Of a stretch of DNA of 64,000 nt, positions 56,366 through 64,000 are shown in pieces (the stretch's first letter is position 1; the number at the start of each line of letters is the position of its first letter). The DNA lies in the NCBI RefSeq assembly GCF_011369485.1, contig NZ_VXCA01000017.1:124001-188000 (forward strand). The letters run 5' to 3'. The notes below the pieces were generated by a model. The model was not told the DNA's origin, searched no databases, and saw only the letters and a program-made list of their open reading frames with translations. Source of the DNA: Pseudomonas atagonensis. Its GTDB lineage: Bacteria; Pseudomonadota; Gammaproteobacteria; Pseudomonadales; Pseudomonadaceae. A program made the position numbers and the translations under genes.

Positions 56366-58573
56366 ATGCCGCACCTTCGTTTTCGTTTTACCTTGTGCCC
56401 GTTGACGCTGGCCCTGCTGAGCGCTTCCAGCCACGCCGCTGACACCGTCGACAAAAACCAGCCGCCGCTGCAACTGGGCGCCACCAACATTTCCGCCCAG
56501 GGTCTTGGCGCCACCACCGAAGACACCCGTTCCTACACCACTGGCGCCATGTCTTCGGCGACCGGCCTGCCCTTGTCGATCCGCGAAACCCCGCAATCGG
56601 TCACCGTGATCACCCGCCAGCAAATGGATGATCGTGGCGTGCAAAGTGTTGGCGACGCGCTGCGTAACGCGCCCGGCATTTCAACGCAGAAGTACGACAG
56701 CGACCGCACCGAGTTTTCCGCCCGGGGCCTGGCGATCACTAACTTTCAGTACGACGGCGTCAACATTCCCTACGACGGCGTTTACGGCGAGAACCCGAAT
56801 AATGGCGACGACGCGGCGAGCATCGATCGCATCGAAATCATCAAGGGTGCAACCGGCCTGATGACTGGCGCCGGCGATCCGTCAGCAACGGTCAACCTGA
56901 TCCGCAAGAAACCCACCAAGGAATTCAAAGCCTCGCTCAGCGGCACGGTCGGCTCGTGGGATGCCTGGCGCACGGTAGGCGACATCTCCGGTTCACTGAC
57001 CGAATCGGGCAACGTGCGCGGACGTTTCGTCGGCGCGTATTCGGATCAGAATTCCTATCTCGACCACTACAGCCAGCGTAAAGACCTGTTCTACGGCATC
57101 CTCGAAGCCGACCTGAGCGACGACACCCTGCTGACCTTTGGCGTCGACAAATCCAGCACCACCCCGCGCGGCAGTTCCTGGACCGGCAACCCGGTGTATT
57201 TCGCCGACGGCGGGCGCACCGATTTCCCGCGTCACTTCAACTCCGGGGCTGACTGGAGCCGTCGCGATTTCGACAACATCACCTACTTCGCCTCGCTGGA
57301 ACAGGCGCTGGCCAATGACTGGAAGTTCAAGGTCAGCCTCGATCAGAAAACCACGGACCACGACACGCGCCTGGCCTCGGCCAGCGGCGGCAACCCGAAT
57401 CGCGCCAGCGGCGAAGGCATGTTCCTGTACTGGGGCCGCTGGGAAGGTCACCGCGTGCAAAACACAGCCAACGTGAACGTCTCCGGCCCGTTCACACTGG
57501 GCGGTCGCGAGCATGAGTTGATTGCCGGTGTGATGACCGCGCACTCGCGCCAGACCGGCGCGACCTATGACAGCAGCGCCTTCTCGCCAGTACCGGGGAG
57601 CATTTACGACTGGAACGGCGATCTGCCGAAACAGGATTTCCCGAAGAACGGCAAATACGAACGTACCCAGAGCCAGAACGGCGTCTATCTGGCGACGCGT
57701 TTGCACCCCACCGACGATCTGTCGGTGATCCTCGGCAGCCGCTTGAGCACCTTCAAGTACAACGAAGACTACCGCTACAACCCGGGCGCCGGCCTCGACG
57801 ACACCCACGCCAGCTACAAGGAACACGGTGTGGTCACGCCGTACGCCGGGCTGATCTACGACCTCGACGACACCTATTCGCTGTACACCAGTTACACCCG
57901 CATCTATCAGCCGCAGACCTACAAGGACGGCAACGGTTCGACCCTCGCACCGGTCGAAGGCGACAGCTATGAAGCCGGCCTGAAAGCCGCGTATTTCGAC
58001 GGTCGCCTGAACGCCAGCCTGGCGTTTTTCCGCATTGAACAGGACGGCGTCGCCGAGTCGATCGGCACCAACGCCGTGACCAACGAAGGTATCTACAAAG
58101 CCATCGACGGCGCCACCACCAAAGGCGTGGAACTGGAACTGGCGGGCGAACTGCGCGAGGGCTGGAACGTCTCGGCCGGTTACACCTACGCCCGCAGCCG
58201 TGACGCCGATGAGCAACGCATCTACGGTTATCCGCTGTCGACCACCAAGCCCGAGCACGTGGTGCGAACCTTCACCACCTATCGCCTGCCCGGCATGCTC
58301 GACAAGGTTACCGTCGGCGGTGGCGTGAGCTGGCAGAGCGCGTTCTACGGCAAGATCTACAGCGCCCCGGCCGGCGATTACACGCGGATCAAACAGGGTG
58401 GTTACACCCTCGTCGACCTGATGAGCCGCTATCAGTACAACGAGCACCTGAGCTTCACCGTCAACGCCAACAATGTCTTCGACAAACGTTACCTGACGGG
58501 CCTGGGCAACTTCGACACGACGTTCTACGGCGAGCCGCGCAACCTGATGCTCACCACCAAATGGGACTTCTGA
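56366..58573 (+). CDS. TonB-dependent siderophore receptor (no STN domain)
   Basis: Outer-membrane receptor of 735 residues. The signal peptide ends near SSHAADT; the plug follows directly (ETPQSVTVITRQQMDDRG) and the barrel ends in TTKWDF. It is closely related to the receptor at 40387, with long shared stretches (TGLPLSIRETPQS, IEIIKGATGLMTG, SLYTSYTRIYQPQ), but lacks the STN domain, so it cannot itself signal to FecR. GGGATCTCC precedes the ATG. The ferric ligand is unknown. Confidence 0.95.
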   Translation: MPHLRFRFTLCPLTLALLSASSHAADTVDKNQPPLQLGATNISAQGLGATTEDTRSYTTGAMSSATGLPLSIRETPQSVTVITRQQMDDRGVQSVGDALRNAPGISTQKYDSDRTEFSARGLAITNFQYDGVNIPYDGVYGENPNNGDDAASIDRIEIIKGATGLMTGAGDPSATVNLIRKKPTKEFKASLSGTVGSWDAWRTVGDISGSLTESGNVRGRFVGAYSDQNSYLDHYSQRKDLFYGILEADLSDDTLLTFGVDKSSTTPRGSSWTGNPVYFADGGRTDFPRHFNSGADWSRRDFDNITYFASLEQALANDWKFKVSLDQKTTDHDTRLASASGGNPNRASGEGMFLYWGRWEGHRVQNTANVNVSGPFTLGGREHELIAGVMTAHSRQTGATYDSSAFSPVPGSIYDWNGDLPKQDFPKNGKYERTQSQNGVYLATRLHPTDDLSVILGSRLSTFKYNEDYRYNPGAGLDDTHASYKEHGVVTPYAGLIYDLDDTYSLYTSYTRIYQPQTYKDGNGSTLAPVEGDSYEAGLKAAYFDGRLNASLAFFRIEQDGVAESIGTNAVTNEGIYKAIDGATTKGVELELAGELREGWNVSAGYTYARSRDADEQRIYGYPLSTTKPEHVVRTFTTYRLPGMLDKVTVGGGVSWQSAFYGKIYSAPAGDYTRIKQGGYTLVDLMSRYQYNEHLSFTVNANNVFDKRYLTGLGNFDTTFYGEPRNLMLTTKWDF

Positions 58574-58675
58574 CCACGGCTTAACAGTCTTTGACAGTTT
58601 CCCGACAAAGCTGCCAAAGATTGCTCGCCACCCTGCCCCTAGCATGGGCGCATCCACAATCCCCTCGGGTGCCCC

Positions 58676-59473
58676 ATGCTGATTTCGTTTCGCACGTTCT
58701 CGCTGTCTCTGACCTCCCTGTGCCTGCTGCTGCCGGGCAACGCGCTGCGTGCCGAGGACTGGCACGCCACCCTGCGCGGCGGCGCGGCCAATGCGCCGCG
58801 CTACAGCGGCAGTGATGAACGGGTGACGGCGCCGCTGGTGGGCGTCGAAGTGGTCAGCCCCTACGGGTTCTTTCTCGACAGTGAGCGCGGTGCAGGCTGG
58901 GGCTTTGATGAAGAGGATTTCGGCCTCAGCGTGTACATCGGCGCCAGCGATGTGCGCAAGGATCGCAAGGCCGGTTTCAAGGGGTCCGACGAATTGAACG
59001 GGATGGGCTCGATCAAGTCGCGCCCGGTGCTTGGCCTGGATGGCACCTATCACATGGGGCCGATCATTCTGGGCGCAAGTTTCGAGCATGCACTGGAAAA
59101 GGACGACGATGACCCCGACAGCGGATCGTCGTGGAATCGCCTGAAACTGAGCATCCATCTGCCGTTGTATGAGGGCCGGTATGGCAAGGTGACCGGCGGC
59201 CTGAACAGCCAGTTTGGTGACAGTGATTATCTGCGCACCTGGTACGGCGTGAGCACGGCGCAGGCTTCGCGCAGCCGGTTTCGGGCTTATGAACCGAAAA
59301 GCGGATTGATCAGTCGCGGCGCGGAGCTGACCTGGTCGGTGCCGATTGATGAGCACTGGAGTGTGTCGTCGGTACTGGCAGTGCAGTATCTGAGCCATGA
59401 AGCGGCGGACAGCCCGATTGTCGAGCGGCGCTTGCAGACTGCAGTGGCTGGGCAGGTGGTGTATACCTTCTGA
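58676..59473 (+). CDS. MipA/OmpV family outer-membrane protein
   Basis: 265 residues with a signal peptide (about 1-25, ending ALRAE) and the MipA/OmpV pattern: RGGAANAPRYSGSDERVTAPLVG, PVLGLDGTYHMG and the final aromatic residue VVYTF expected of an outer-membrane barrel. Members act as porins or scaffolds for murein enzymes. It is convergent with the two-component system genes, which often control such a protein. Confidence 0.92.
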   Translation: MLISFRTFSLSLTSLCLLLPGNALRAEDWHATLRGGAANAPRYSGSDERVTAPLVGVEVVSPYGFFLDSERGAGWGFDEEDFGLSVYIGASDVRKDRKAGFKGSDELNGMGSIKSRPVLGLDGTYHMGPIILGASFEHALEKDDDDPDSGSSWNRLKLSIHLPLYEGRYGKVTGGLNSQFGDSDYLRTWYGVSTAQASRSRFRAYEPKSGLISRGAELTWSVPIDEHWSVSSVLAVQYLSHEAADSPIVERRLQTAVAGQVVYTF

Positions 59474-59496
59474 CTTTGCGGTGCTTCTAACGGCCT

Positions 59497-59603
59497 CTTC
59501 GCGAGCAAGCCCGCTCCCACATTCGGACTGCACTGCGCTGTCGAAATGGATCTGACCTCACATCTGGAATGCGTACCCTGTGGGAGCGGGCTTGCTCGCG
59601 AAG
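59497..59603. repeat. REPIN between the mipA-like gene and the sensor kinase gene
   Basis: CTTCGCGAGCAAGCCCGCTC at the left, and its complement CTGTGGGAGCGGGCTTGCTC at the right, with about 55 bases between. It separates two convergent genes. Confidence 0.9.
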
Positions 59604-59625
59604 GGGCCGGCACTATCAGCCACTG

Positions 59626-60912
59626 TCAGTCCAGATGCGCCCAAGTCATGCGAAACGACGCCCCGCCCCAAGCCGACTCCGTCACTTCAACCTGCCCGCC
59701 ATGGGATTGTGAAACCCGTCGTACCAACGCCAGCCCCAGCCCGAAACCACCGGTACGCCGATCACGGCTGGCGTCCAGCCGCGAGAACGGTTCGAAGATC
59801 TTCTCCCGTCCGTGCACCGGCACACCCGGCCCGTCGTCGTTGACCCGGACTTCGTAATAATCGCCCGTGCGCACCAATGTCACCTCCACCCGCTGCTCGG
59901 CGTAGCGAATCGCATTGCGCAACAGGTTGATCACCGCCCGCGCCATGAACCGCGGTTCAATGCGCACGGTATCGAGCCGGCAATCACCGATCAGCAATTG
60001 CACCCCCGCCGCTTCCGCCTCCAGCGCCACGCTGCCGACCACACTGTCGAGCCAGTTGGCCGCTTGAATGTTTTCGCGCTTGATCACCGTGGCGCCGCGT
60101 TCAAGGCTGGCGTAGGTGAGCAATTCGGAAACCATTTCTTCCAGCTCACCGAGGTCGGCGTACATGTCGGCGATCAGTTCGCGGTTCTGGCTGGCGTCCG
60201 GTTGTTGCTTGAGTTGGTCGAGTTCAAACGACAGCCGCGCAATCGGCGTGCGCAGTTCGTGGGACACGGCGTTGGTCAGCTCACGCTGGTTGGCAATCAG
60301 GCCTTCGATGCGCGCCGCCATCAGGTTGAAGTGCTCGGCCAGATCGCGGATGTTCGAGCGTTTCGACAACTGAATGCGCGCCGACAGATCGTTGTCGCCA
60401 AAGCGCTCGGCGGCCAGGCGCAGTTTCTCCAGATCGCGCCAGTGCGGGCGCACCCAGAAGAACAGAACGATGCCGATCAGCACCGCCAGCATCCCGTAAG
60501 CGGCGGCGATGTAGAACGGCATCAGGCTCGGTTCCGGCGGCAGTTTGATGCTGAGCAACTGCGAGCCGCCATCGATGTTGCTGATGAACTGCGTGTAGTC
60601 GTCGCGGATCACCAACAGGTTCTGCGCCAGTTCGGCTTTTTCCTCACCGCTCAGCGCCAATTCATCGGCCTCGACCAGTTTCAATGACAGACCGTAATGC
60701 GGGCGCAAGGCGTCCAATTGTTGCTCGCGCGCCTCGCCCTGACTGTCACGCATGTGCTCGACCAGCGACCACGCCTGACCGCGCACCGCTTCGCGGTTGT
60801 AGGCCTGCATCTGATTGTCGAGCAGCGCATTGAAGGTGTGCTCGACGGTTTGCAGCGCCAGCACCAGGCCCACCGTCATGACCAGAAACAAGCCAAGAAA
60901 TAACCGCAGCAT
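59626..60912 (-). CDS. RstB-like sensor histidine kinase
   Basis: 428 residues. Two membrane segments (about 1-20 and 133-153) flank a periplasmic sensor region. HAMP (WVRPHWRDLEKLRLAAERFG), HisKA with NAVSHELRTPIARL and HATPase with NDDGPGVP and GFGLGLALV follow. The pairing and the WVRPHW linker resemble E. coli RstB. The ATG stands immediately after the TAG of the response-regulator gene, so both are co-translated. Confidence 0.9.
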   Translation of the reverse strand: MLRLFLGLFLVMTVGLVLALQTVEHTFNALLDNQMQAYNREAVRGQAWSLVEHMRDSQGEAREQQLDALRPHYGLSLKLVEADELALSGEEKAELAQNLLVIRDDYTQFISNIDGGSQLLSIKLPPEPSLMPFYIAAAYGMLAVLIGIVLFFWVRPHWRDLEKLRLAAERFGDNDLSARIQLSKRSNIRDLAEHFNLMAARIEGLIANQRELTNAVSHELRTPIARLSFELDQLKQQPDASQNRELIADMYADLGELEEMVSELLTYASLERGATVIKRENIQAANWLDSVVGSVALEAEAAGVQLLIGDCRLDTVRIEPRFMARAVINLLRNAIRYAEQRVEVTLVRTGDYYEVRVNDDGPGVPVHGREKIFEPFSRLDASRDRRTGGFGLGLALVRRVSQSHGGQVEVTESAWGGASFRMTWAHLD

Positions 60913-61620
60913 CTACAGCTCCCACGCGAACGGATTGAACAGATACCCCTTGCCCCACACCGTCTTGATGCAAACCGGCTCGCGGGGATTGTCCTTGAGC
61001 TTGTTGCGCAACTTGCTGATGTACACGTCAACGCTGCGATTCAGCCCATCGAAGGCAATGCCGCGCATGCGGTTGAGAATATCATCGCGTGACAGCGTCT
61101 TGCCGGCCGCGCTGGCCAGCAACCACAGCAGTTCGAATTCCATCGTGGTCATTTCGACGACCTCACCGGCCAGCCGCACTTCGCGACAGCTGCGATCAAT
61201 GCTCAAACGGCCGAATTCCAGCGAGTTGACCACGCCGTTGTCCGGCACCTGCCGACGCTGCAACGCGCGCAAGCGGGCGAGCAACACCGGCGGCTTTATC
61301 GGTTTGATCACGTAGTCATCGGCGCCGGACTCGAGGCCGAGAATGTGATCGAGATCGTCCTCCTTGGCCGTCAGAATCACGATCGGCGTGTCCGACACAC
61401 TGCGAATTTCCCGGCACACGTGCAGGCCGCTCTGCCCCGGCAGCATCAGATCGAGCACCACCACTTTCGGCTTGAACTCAAGAAACGCCGCCACCGCCAG
61501 ATCGCCGCGATGCACGCTGCGCACCTCGTAGCCATGTTGCTCGAGGAAGTGTGCGATCAGCGTGGCCAGACGCTCATCGTCTTCGACCAGCAGGACTCTG
61601 CCAAAACCCAGGTTATCCAT
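60913..61620 (-). CDS. RstA-like OmpR-family response regulator
   Basis: 235 residues. The receiver has D14/D15, the phosphorylated D57 (VVVLDLMLPGQSG) and K in PIVILTAKEDD; the C-terminal winged helix has the usual ARLRALQRR linker and the VDVYISKLRNKL recognition region. The DDYVIKPIKPPVLLARLR segment is typical of RstA. I use the ATG 61620. It precedes the kinase gene directly. Confidence 0.92.
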   Translation of the reverse strand: MDNLGFGRVLLVEDDERLATLIAHFLEQHGYEVRSVHRGDLAVAAFLEFKPKVVVLDLMLPGQSGLHVCREIRSVSDTPIVILTAKEDDLDHILGLESGADDYVIKPIKPPVLLARLRALQRRQVPDNGVVNSLEFGRLSIDRSCREVRLAGEVVEMTTMEFELLWLLASAAGKTLSRDDILNRMRGIAFDGLNRSVDVYISKLRNKLKDNPREPVCIKTVWGKGYLFNPFAWEL

Positions 61621-61772
61621 AACGACCGTCTGCCAACCCATGTGTGAAGTGGTCGCCATTATGGCGGCAATCGTTACCCCGGCGTTTGTCTCAGGCAGCA
61701 AAAACCGGCCACGGGTGCCGGTTTTCGGTGATGTTTCATACTCTTAAGAGTTTTTAACATTCTTCAACATGT

Positions 61773-62381
61773 TCACGCGGCGACAGGCACACCGCTGTGG
61801 AAGCGGAATTCTTCATCCGGCGATTCGATCAGCTCCTGCTCGGCGGCGCGGACTTTCTCGATCACCTGGGCGATGTCTTTGGCGTCGCCGTACTGATAAG
61901 CGAGTTTCAGATAACCCTGAAAATGCCGCGCTTCGCTTTTCAGCAGGCCGAAATAGAACTTGCCGAGTTCTTCGTCCAAATGCGGCACCAGTGCTTCGAA
62001 ACGCTCGCAACTGCGTGCTTCGATAAACGCGCCGACCACCAGCGTATCCACCAGCTTCACCGGCTCGTGGCTGCGCACAACCTTGCGCAGGCCCGAGGCG
62101 TAACGGCCGGCGTGCAACTGACGCAGCTCGATCTTGCGGCGTTTCATGATGCGCATGACTTGTTCGTGGTGCACCAGCTCTTCCCGGGCCAGGCGCGACA
62201 TCATGTTGATCAGGTCGACGTGGGAATGGTACTTGGCTATCAGGCTCAGCGCGGTGCTGGCGGCTTTGAACTCGCAGTTCTTGTGGTCGATCAGCAGGGT
62301 TTCCTGATCGGCCAATGCAGCCTGAACCCAGGCGTCGGGGGTGCGGCAGCCAAGGAATTCGTGGATTTCGGGAAGGATCAT
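61773..62381 (-). CDS. miaE: tRNA-(ms2io6A37) hydroxylase MiaE
   Basis: 202 residues, an all-helical ferritin-like diiron enzyme that hydroxylates 2-methylthio-N6-isopentenyladenosine in tRNA. Iron ligands lie in the pattern E-x6-H (EELVHHEQVMRIM and HLDEELGKFYFGLLKSEARHFQ). The ATG 62381 with GGAAGG-type site begins MILPEIHEFLG. Confidence 0.93.
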   Translation of the reverse strand: MILPEIHEFLGCRTPDAWVQAALADQETLLIDHKNCEFKAASTALSLIAKYHSHVDLINMMSRLAREELVHHEQVMRIMKRRKIELRQLHAGRYASGLRKVVRSHEPVKLVDTLVVGAFIEARSCERFEALVPHLDEELGKFYFGLLKSEARHFQGYLKLAYQYGDAKDIAQVIEKVRAAEQELIESPDEEFRFHSGVPVAA

Positions 62382-62539
62382 GGGGCTCACGGTAAAGGTG
62401 TTCGAGCGAAGGGCGCCGATTATACCGGCCTGTTGGCAGACCACCAGCGGCGGACGTTGATATGCATCAAGTCGCAGGCGTGGAAGCAGCAACTATAGTT
62501 GTGCAACGCCGTGCCTTTTCATTGCTGGAGACTCCACTC

Positions 62540-63403
62540 ATGCAAGCCATTCGCAGCATTCTGGTGGTCATCGAACCCGAACATGCGGAAAGCCTGGCGC
62601 TCAAGCGCGCCAAGCTGATCGCCGGGGTGACCCAGGCCCATCTGCACCTGTTGGTATGCGACAAGAAGCACGATCACGCCGGCATGCTCGGCGTACTCAA
62701 AGCCGCGCTGCTGGCCGATGGTTACAGCGTGACCACCGAACAGGCGTGGAACGAGAGCCTGCACGAAACCATCATCGACGTGCAGCAGGCCGAAGGCTGC
62801 GGGCTGGTGATCAAACAGCATTTCCCCGACAGCTCGCTGAAAAAAGCCCTGCTGACCCCGGCGGACTGGAAACTGCTGCGCCACTGCCCTACCCCGGTGC
62901 TGCTGGTGAAAACCTCGGCCTCTTGGAAAGACCGAGTGATTCTGGTGGCGGTGGATGTGGGCAATGCCGATGGCGAGCACCGCCACCTGCACACCAAGCT
63001 CATCGATCACGGTTATGACATTGCGAGCCTGGCCAAGGGGCATCTGCACGTGATTGCCGCGCATCCCTCGCCGATGCTCTCGGCGGCCGACCCGACGTTA
63101 CAGCTCAGCGAAACCATCGAAGCGCGCTATCGCGAACAATGCCGGGCGTTCCAGGCCGAGTTCGACATCGATGACGCACACCTGCACGTCGAGGAAGGTC
63201 CAGCGGATGTGCTGATTCCGTTCATGGCGCACAAGCTGCAAGCGGCGGTCACGGTGATCGGGACGGTAGCGCGCACCGGGTTGTCGGGGGCATTGATCGG
63301 CAATACCGCCGAAGTGGTGCTGGATGCGCTGGAGAGTGATGTGCTGGTGCTTAAACCGCAGGAGGTTGAGGATCATTTGGTCGAGTTGGCGGTGAAGCAT
63401 TAA
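62540..63403 (+). CDS. Tandem universal stress protein (UspA family)
   Basis: 287 residues made of two UspA domains, about 1-145 and 150-287. The second has the ATP-binding-type motif GTVARTGLSGALIGNTAE (G-x2-G-x9-G). It begins MQAIRSILVVIEP at the ATG 62540 (GGAG upstream). It is divergent from miaE. Confidence 0.9.
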   Translation: MQAIRSILVVIEPEHAESLALKRAKLIAGVTQAHLHLLVCDKKHDHAGMLGVLKAALLADGYSVTTEQAWNESLHETIIDVQQAEGCGLVIKQHFPDSSLKKALLTPADWKLLRHCPTPVLLVKTSASWKDRVILVAVDVGNADGEHRHLHTKLIDHGYDIASLAKGHLHVIAAHPSPMLSAADPTLQLSETIEARYREQCRAFQAEFDIDDAHLHVEEGPADVLIPFMAHKLQAAVTVIGTVARTGLSGALIGNTAEVVLDALESDVLVLKPQEVEDHLVELAVKH

Positions 63404-63425
63404 GCCGTTCAGTGTCTGAACCGGC

Positions 63426-63503
63426 CGCTTCGCGAGCAAGCCCGCTCCCACGCTGGATTGATGTCGAACACAACACCAATGTGGGAGCGGGCTTGCTCGC
63501 GAA
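63426..63503. repeat. REP pair after the universal stress protein gene
   Basis: CTTCGCGAGCAAGCCCGCTC and its complement GTGGGAGCGGGCTTGCTCGC, with about 33 bases between. Confidence 0.9.
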
Positions 63504-63514
63504 GCTTTTGATTT

Positions 63515-63985
63515 TCAGCCGCCAAAAGCGTCTTTGAGGAATCCGGGGGCGATGTAACGCTGGTAGTGCGCTTCCGACAACAGGAAAAATTCCCGATCAA
63601 TGGCGTCGCGCAATTCCGGCAGGTTCCAGTCGCGAAACTCCGGCAGCAATACCATCCCGTACGCTTCCAGATTAATGATCACCCGCGCCCCACGGGCAAT
63701 CAGCTGATACGCCCAGCAATACTCCGACTGATGCGGCACGAAGCGGATCTTGCGCTGCTCAAGCTGCTCACGCAGACGCGCCGGATCGAAGATCTCGACC
63801 TTGCTCGCCATCACTTGTGACAGCAATTGTTCAAGACGCAGCCACACCGCACGTTTTTCCTCCTCGTTGTAACCATTCCAATGGATCACTTCGTGGTGGA
63901 AACGCTTGCAGCCGCGGCACACCAGATCTCCGTAAACAGTGGAGCAGAGGCCGACGCAGGGGGTCTTGATCGTCTGATTGGGCAT
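63515..63985 (-). CDS. DUF1289 domain protein
   Basis: 156 residues. The N-terminal DUF1289 region has the cysteine pattern CVGLC ... CRGCKRFHHEVIHW (likely a metal site), then a longer tail with MVLLPEFRDWNLPELRDAIDREFFL. The function is unknown. The stop is convergent with the universal stress protein gene across a REP pair. Confidence 0.88.
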   Translation of the reverse strand: MPNQTIKTPCVGLCSTVYGDLVCRGCKRFHHEVIHWNGYNEEEKRAVWLRLEQLLSQVMASKVEIFDPARLREQLEQRKIRFVPHQSEYCWAYQLIARGARVIINLEAYGMVLLPEFRDWNLPELRDAIDREFFLLSEAHYQRYIAPGFLKDAFGG

Positions 63986-64000
63986 AAGGTAGGCAAAGGC

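Noticed and set aside
56993..59533. Long minus-strand frame opposite the second receptor and the mipA-like gene
   Set aside because: It spans two real genes and an intergenic REP, with no signature of its own.

Overview
The window is 64 kb of a Pseudomonas chromosome, almost certainly from the P. fluorescens group. The evidence is the high GC, the REP/REPIN palindromes built on GTGGGAGCGGGCTTGCTCGC, a second palindrome family built on GTGGCGAGGGGATTTATCCCC, and pseudomonad-type proteins such as LdcA, BphOP, DUF1315, DUF2388 and DUF1853. I found no rRNA, tRNA, CRISPR, prophage or transposase. Most of it is core chromosome with a few accessory genes.

Layout. 1-2.9 kb: the C-terminal part of an unrecognised protein, then katG. 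3-9.5 kb (minus): a compact nadK - phosphoesterase - rhomboid protease - DUF1315 - DUF2797 - pepN operon, convergent with katG across a REPIN. 9.6-17 kb: DUF1853 protein, an ArsB-type transporter without other ars genes, an FMN reductase, a LysR regulator, and a lysine/arginine decarboxylase coupled to a GNAT acetyltransferase. 17-22.2 kb: dnaQ, rnhA, a methyltransferase, gloB and mltD (housekeeping). 22.5-30.7 kb: a Yej-type peptide ABC importer with two tandem binding proteins, followed by fabI and a strong terminator. 30.9-38.7 kb: two diguanylate cyclases, a periplasmic molybdenum hydroxylase with its cytochrome c (ior type), an alpha/beta hydrolase, a GFA protein and a methyltransferase. 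38.8-42.8 kb: an iron-starvation ECF sigma / FecR / STN-TonB receptor system. 42.9-48.1 kb: VOC protein, AraC regulator, a 915-residue repeat protein, a gene remnant and a LysE exporter. 48.2-51.5 kb: a three-copy tandem REPIN and the bphO-bphP light-sensing operon. 51.8-56.1 kb: LysE exporter, VOC protein, an ada - PEP-mutase-like - alkA alkylation-repair operon and a GFA protein. 56.3-64 kb: a second TonB siderophore receptor, MipA/OmpV, an RstAB-like two-component system, miaE, a tandem universal stress protein and a DUF1289 protein.

The most interesting signals are three. (1) The two TonB receptor genes, 16 kb apart, share the same upstream element (GTTCCC, 14 bases, TTCGGTTAACCC) at nearly the same distance from their start codons. 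This suggests that the one ECF sigma factor in the window drives both. (2) A perfect 24-bp palindrome that matches the las/rhl lux-box consensus lies about 80 bp upstream of the 915-residue repeat protein, suggesting control by a LuxR-type quorum-sensing regulator. (3) That protein has three domains of about 127 residues and two Ig-like domains, no signal peptide, and sits between a regulator and an exporter next to a truncated gene end, as expected of an inserted accessory gene.
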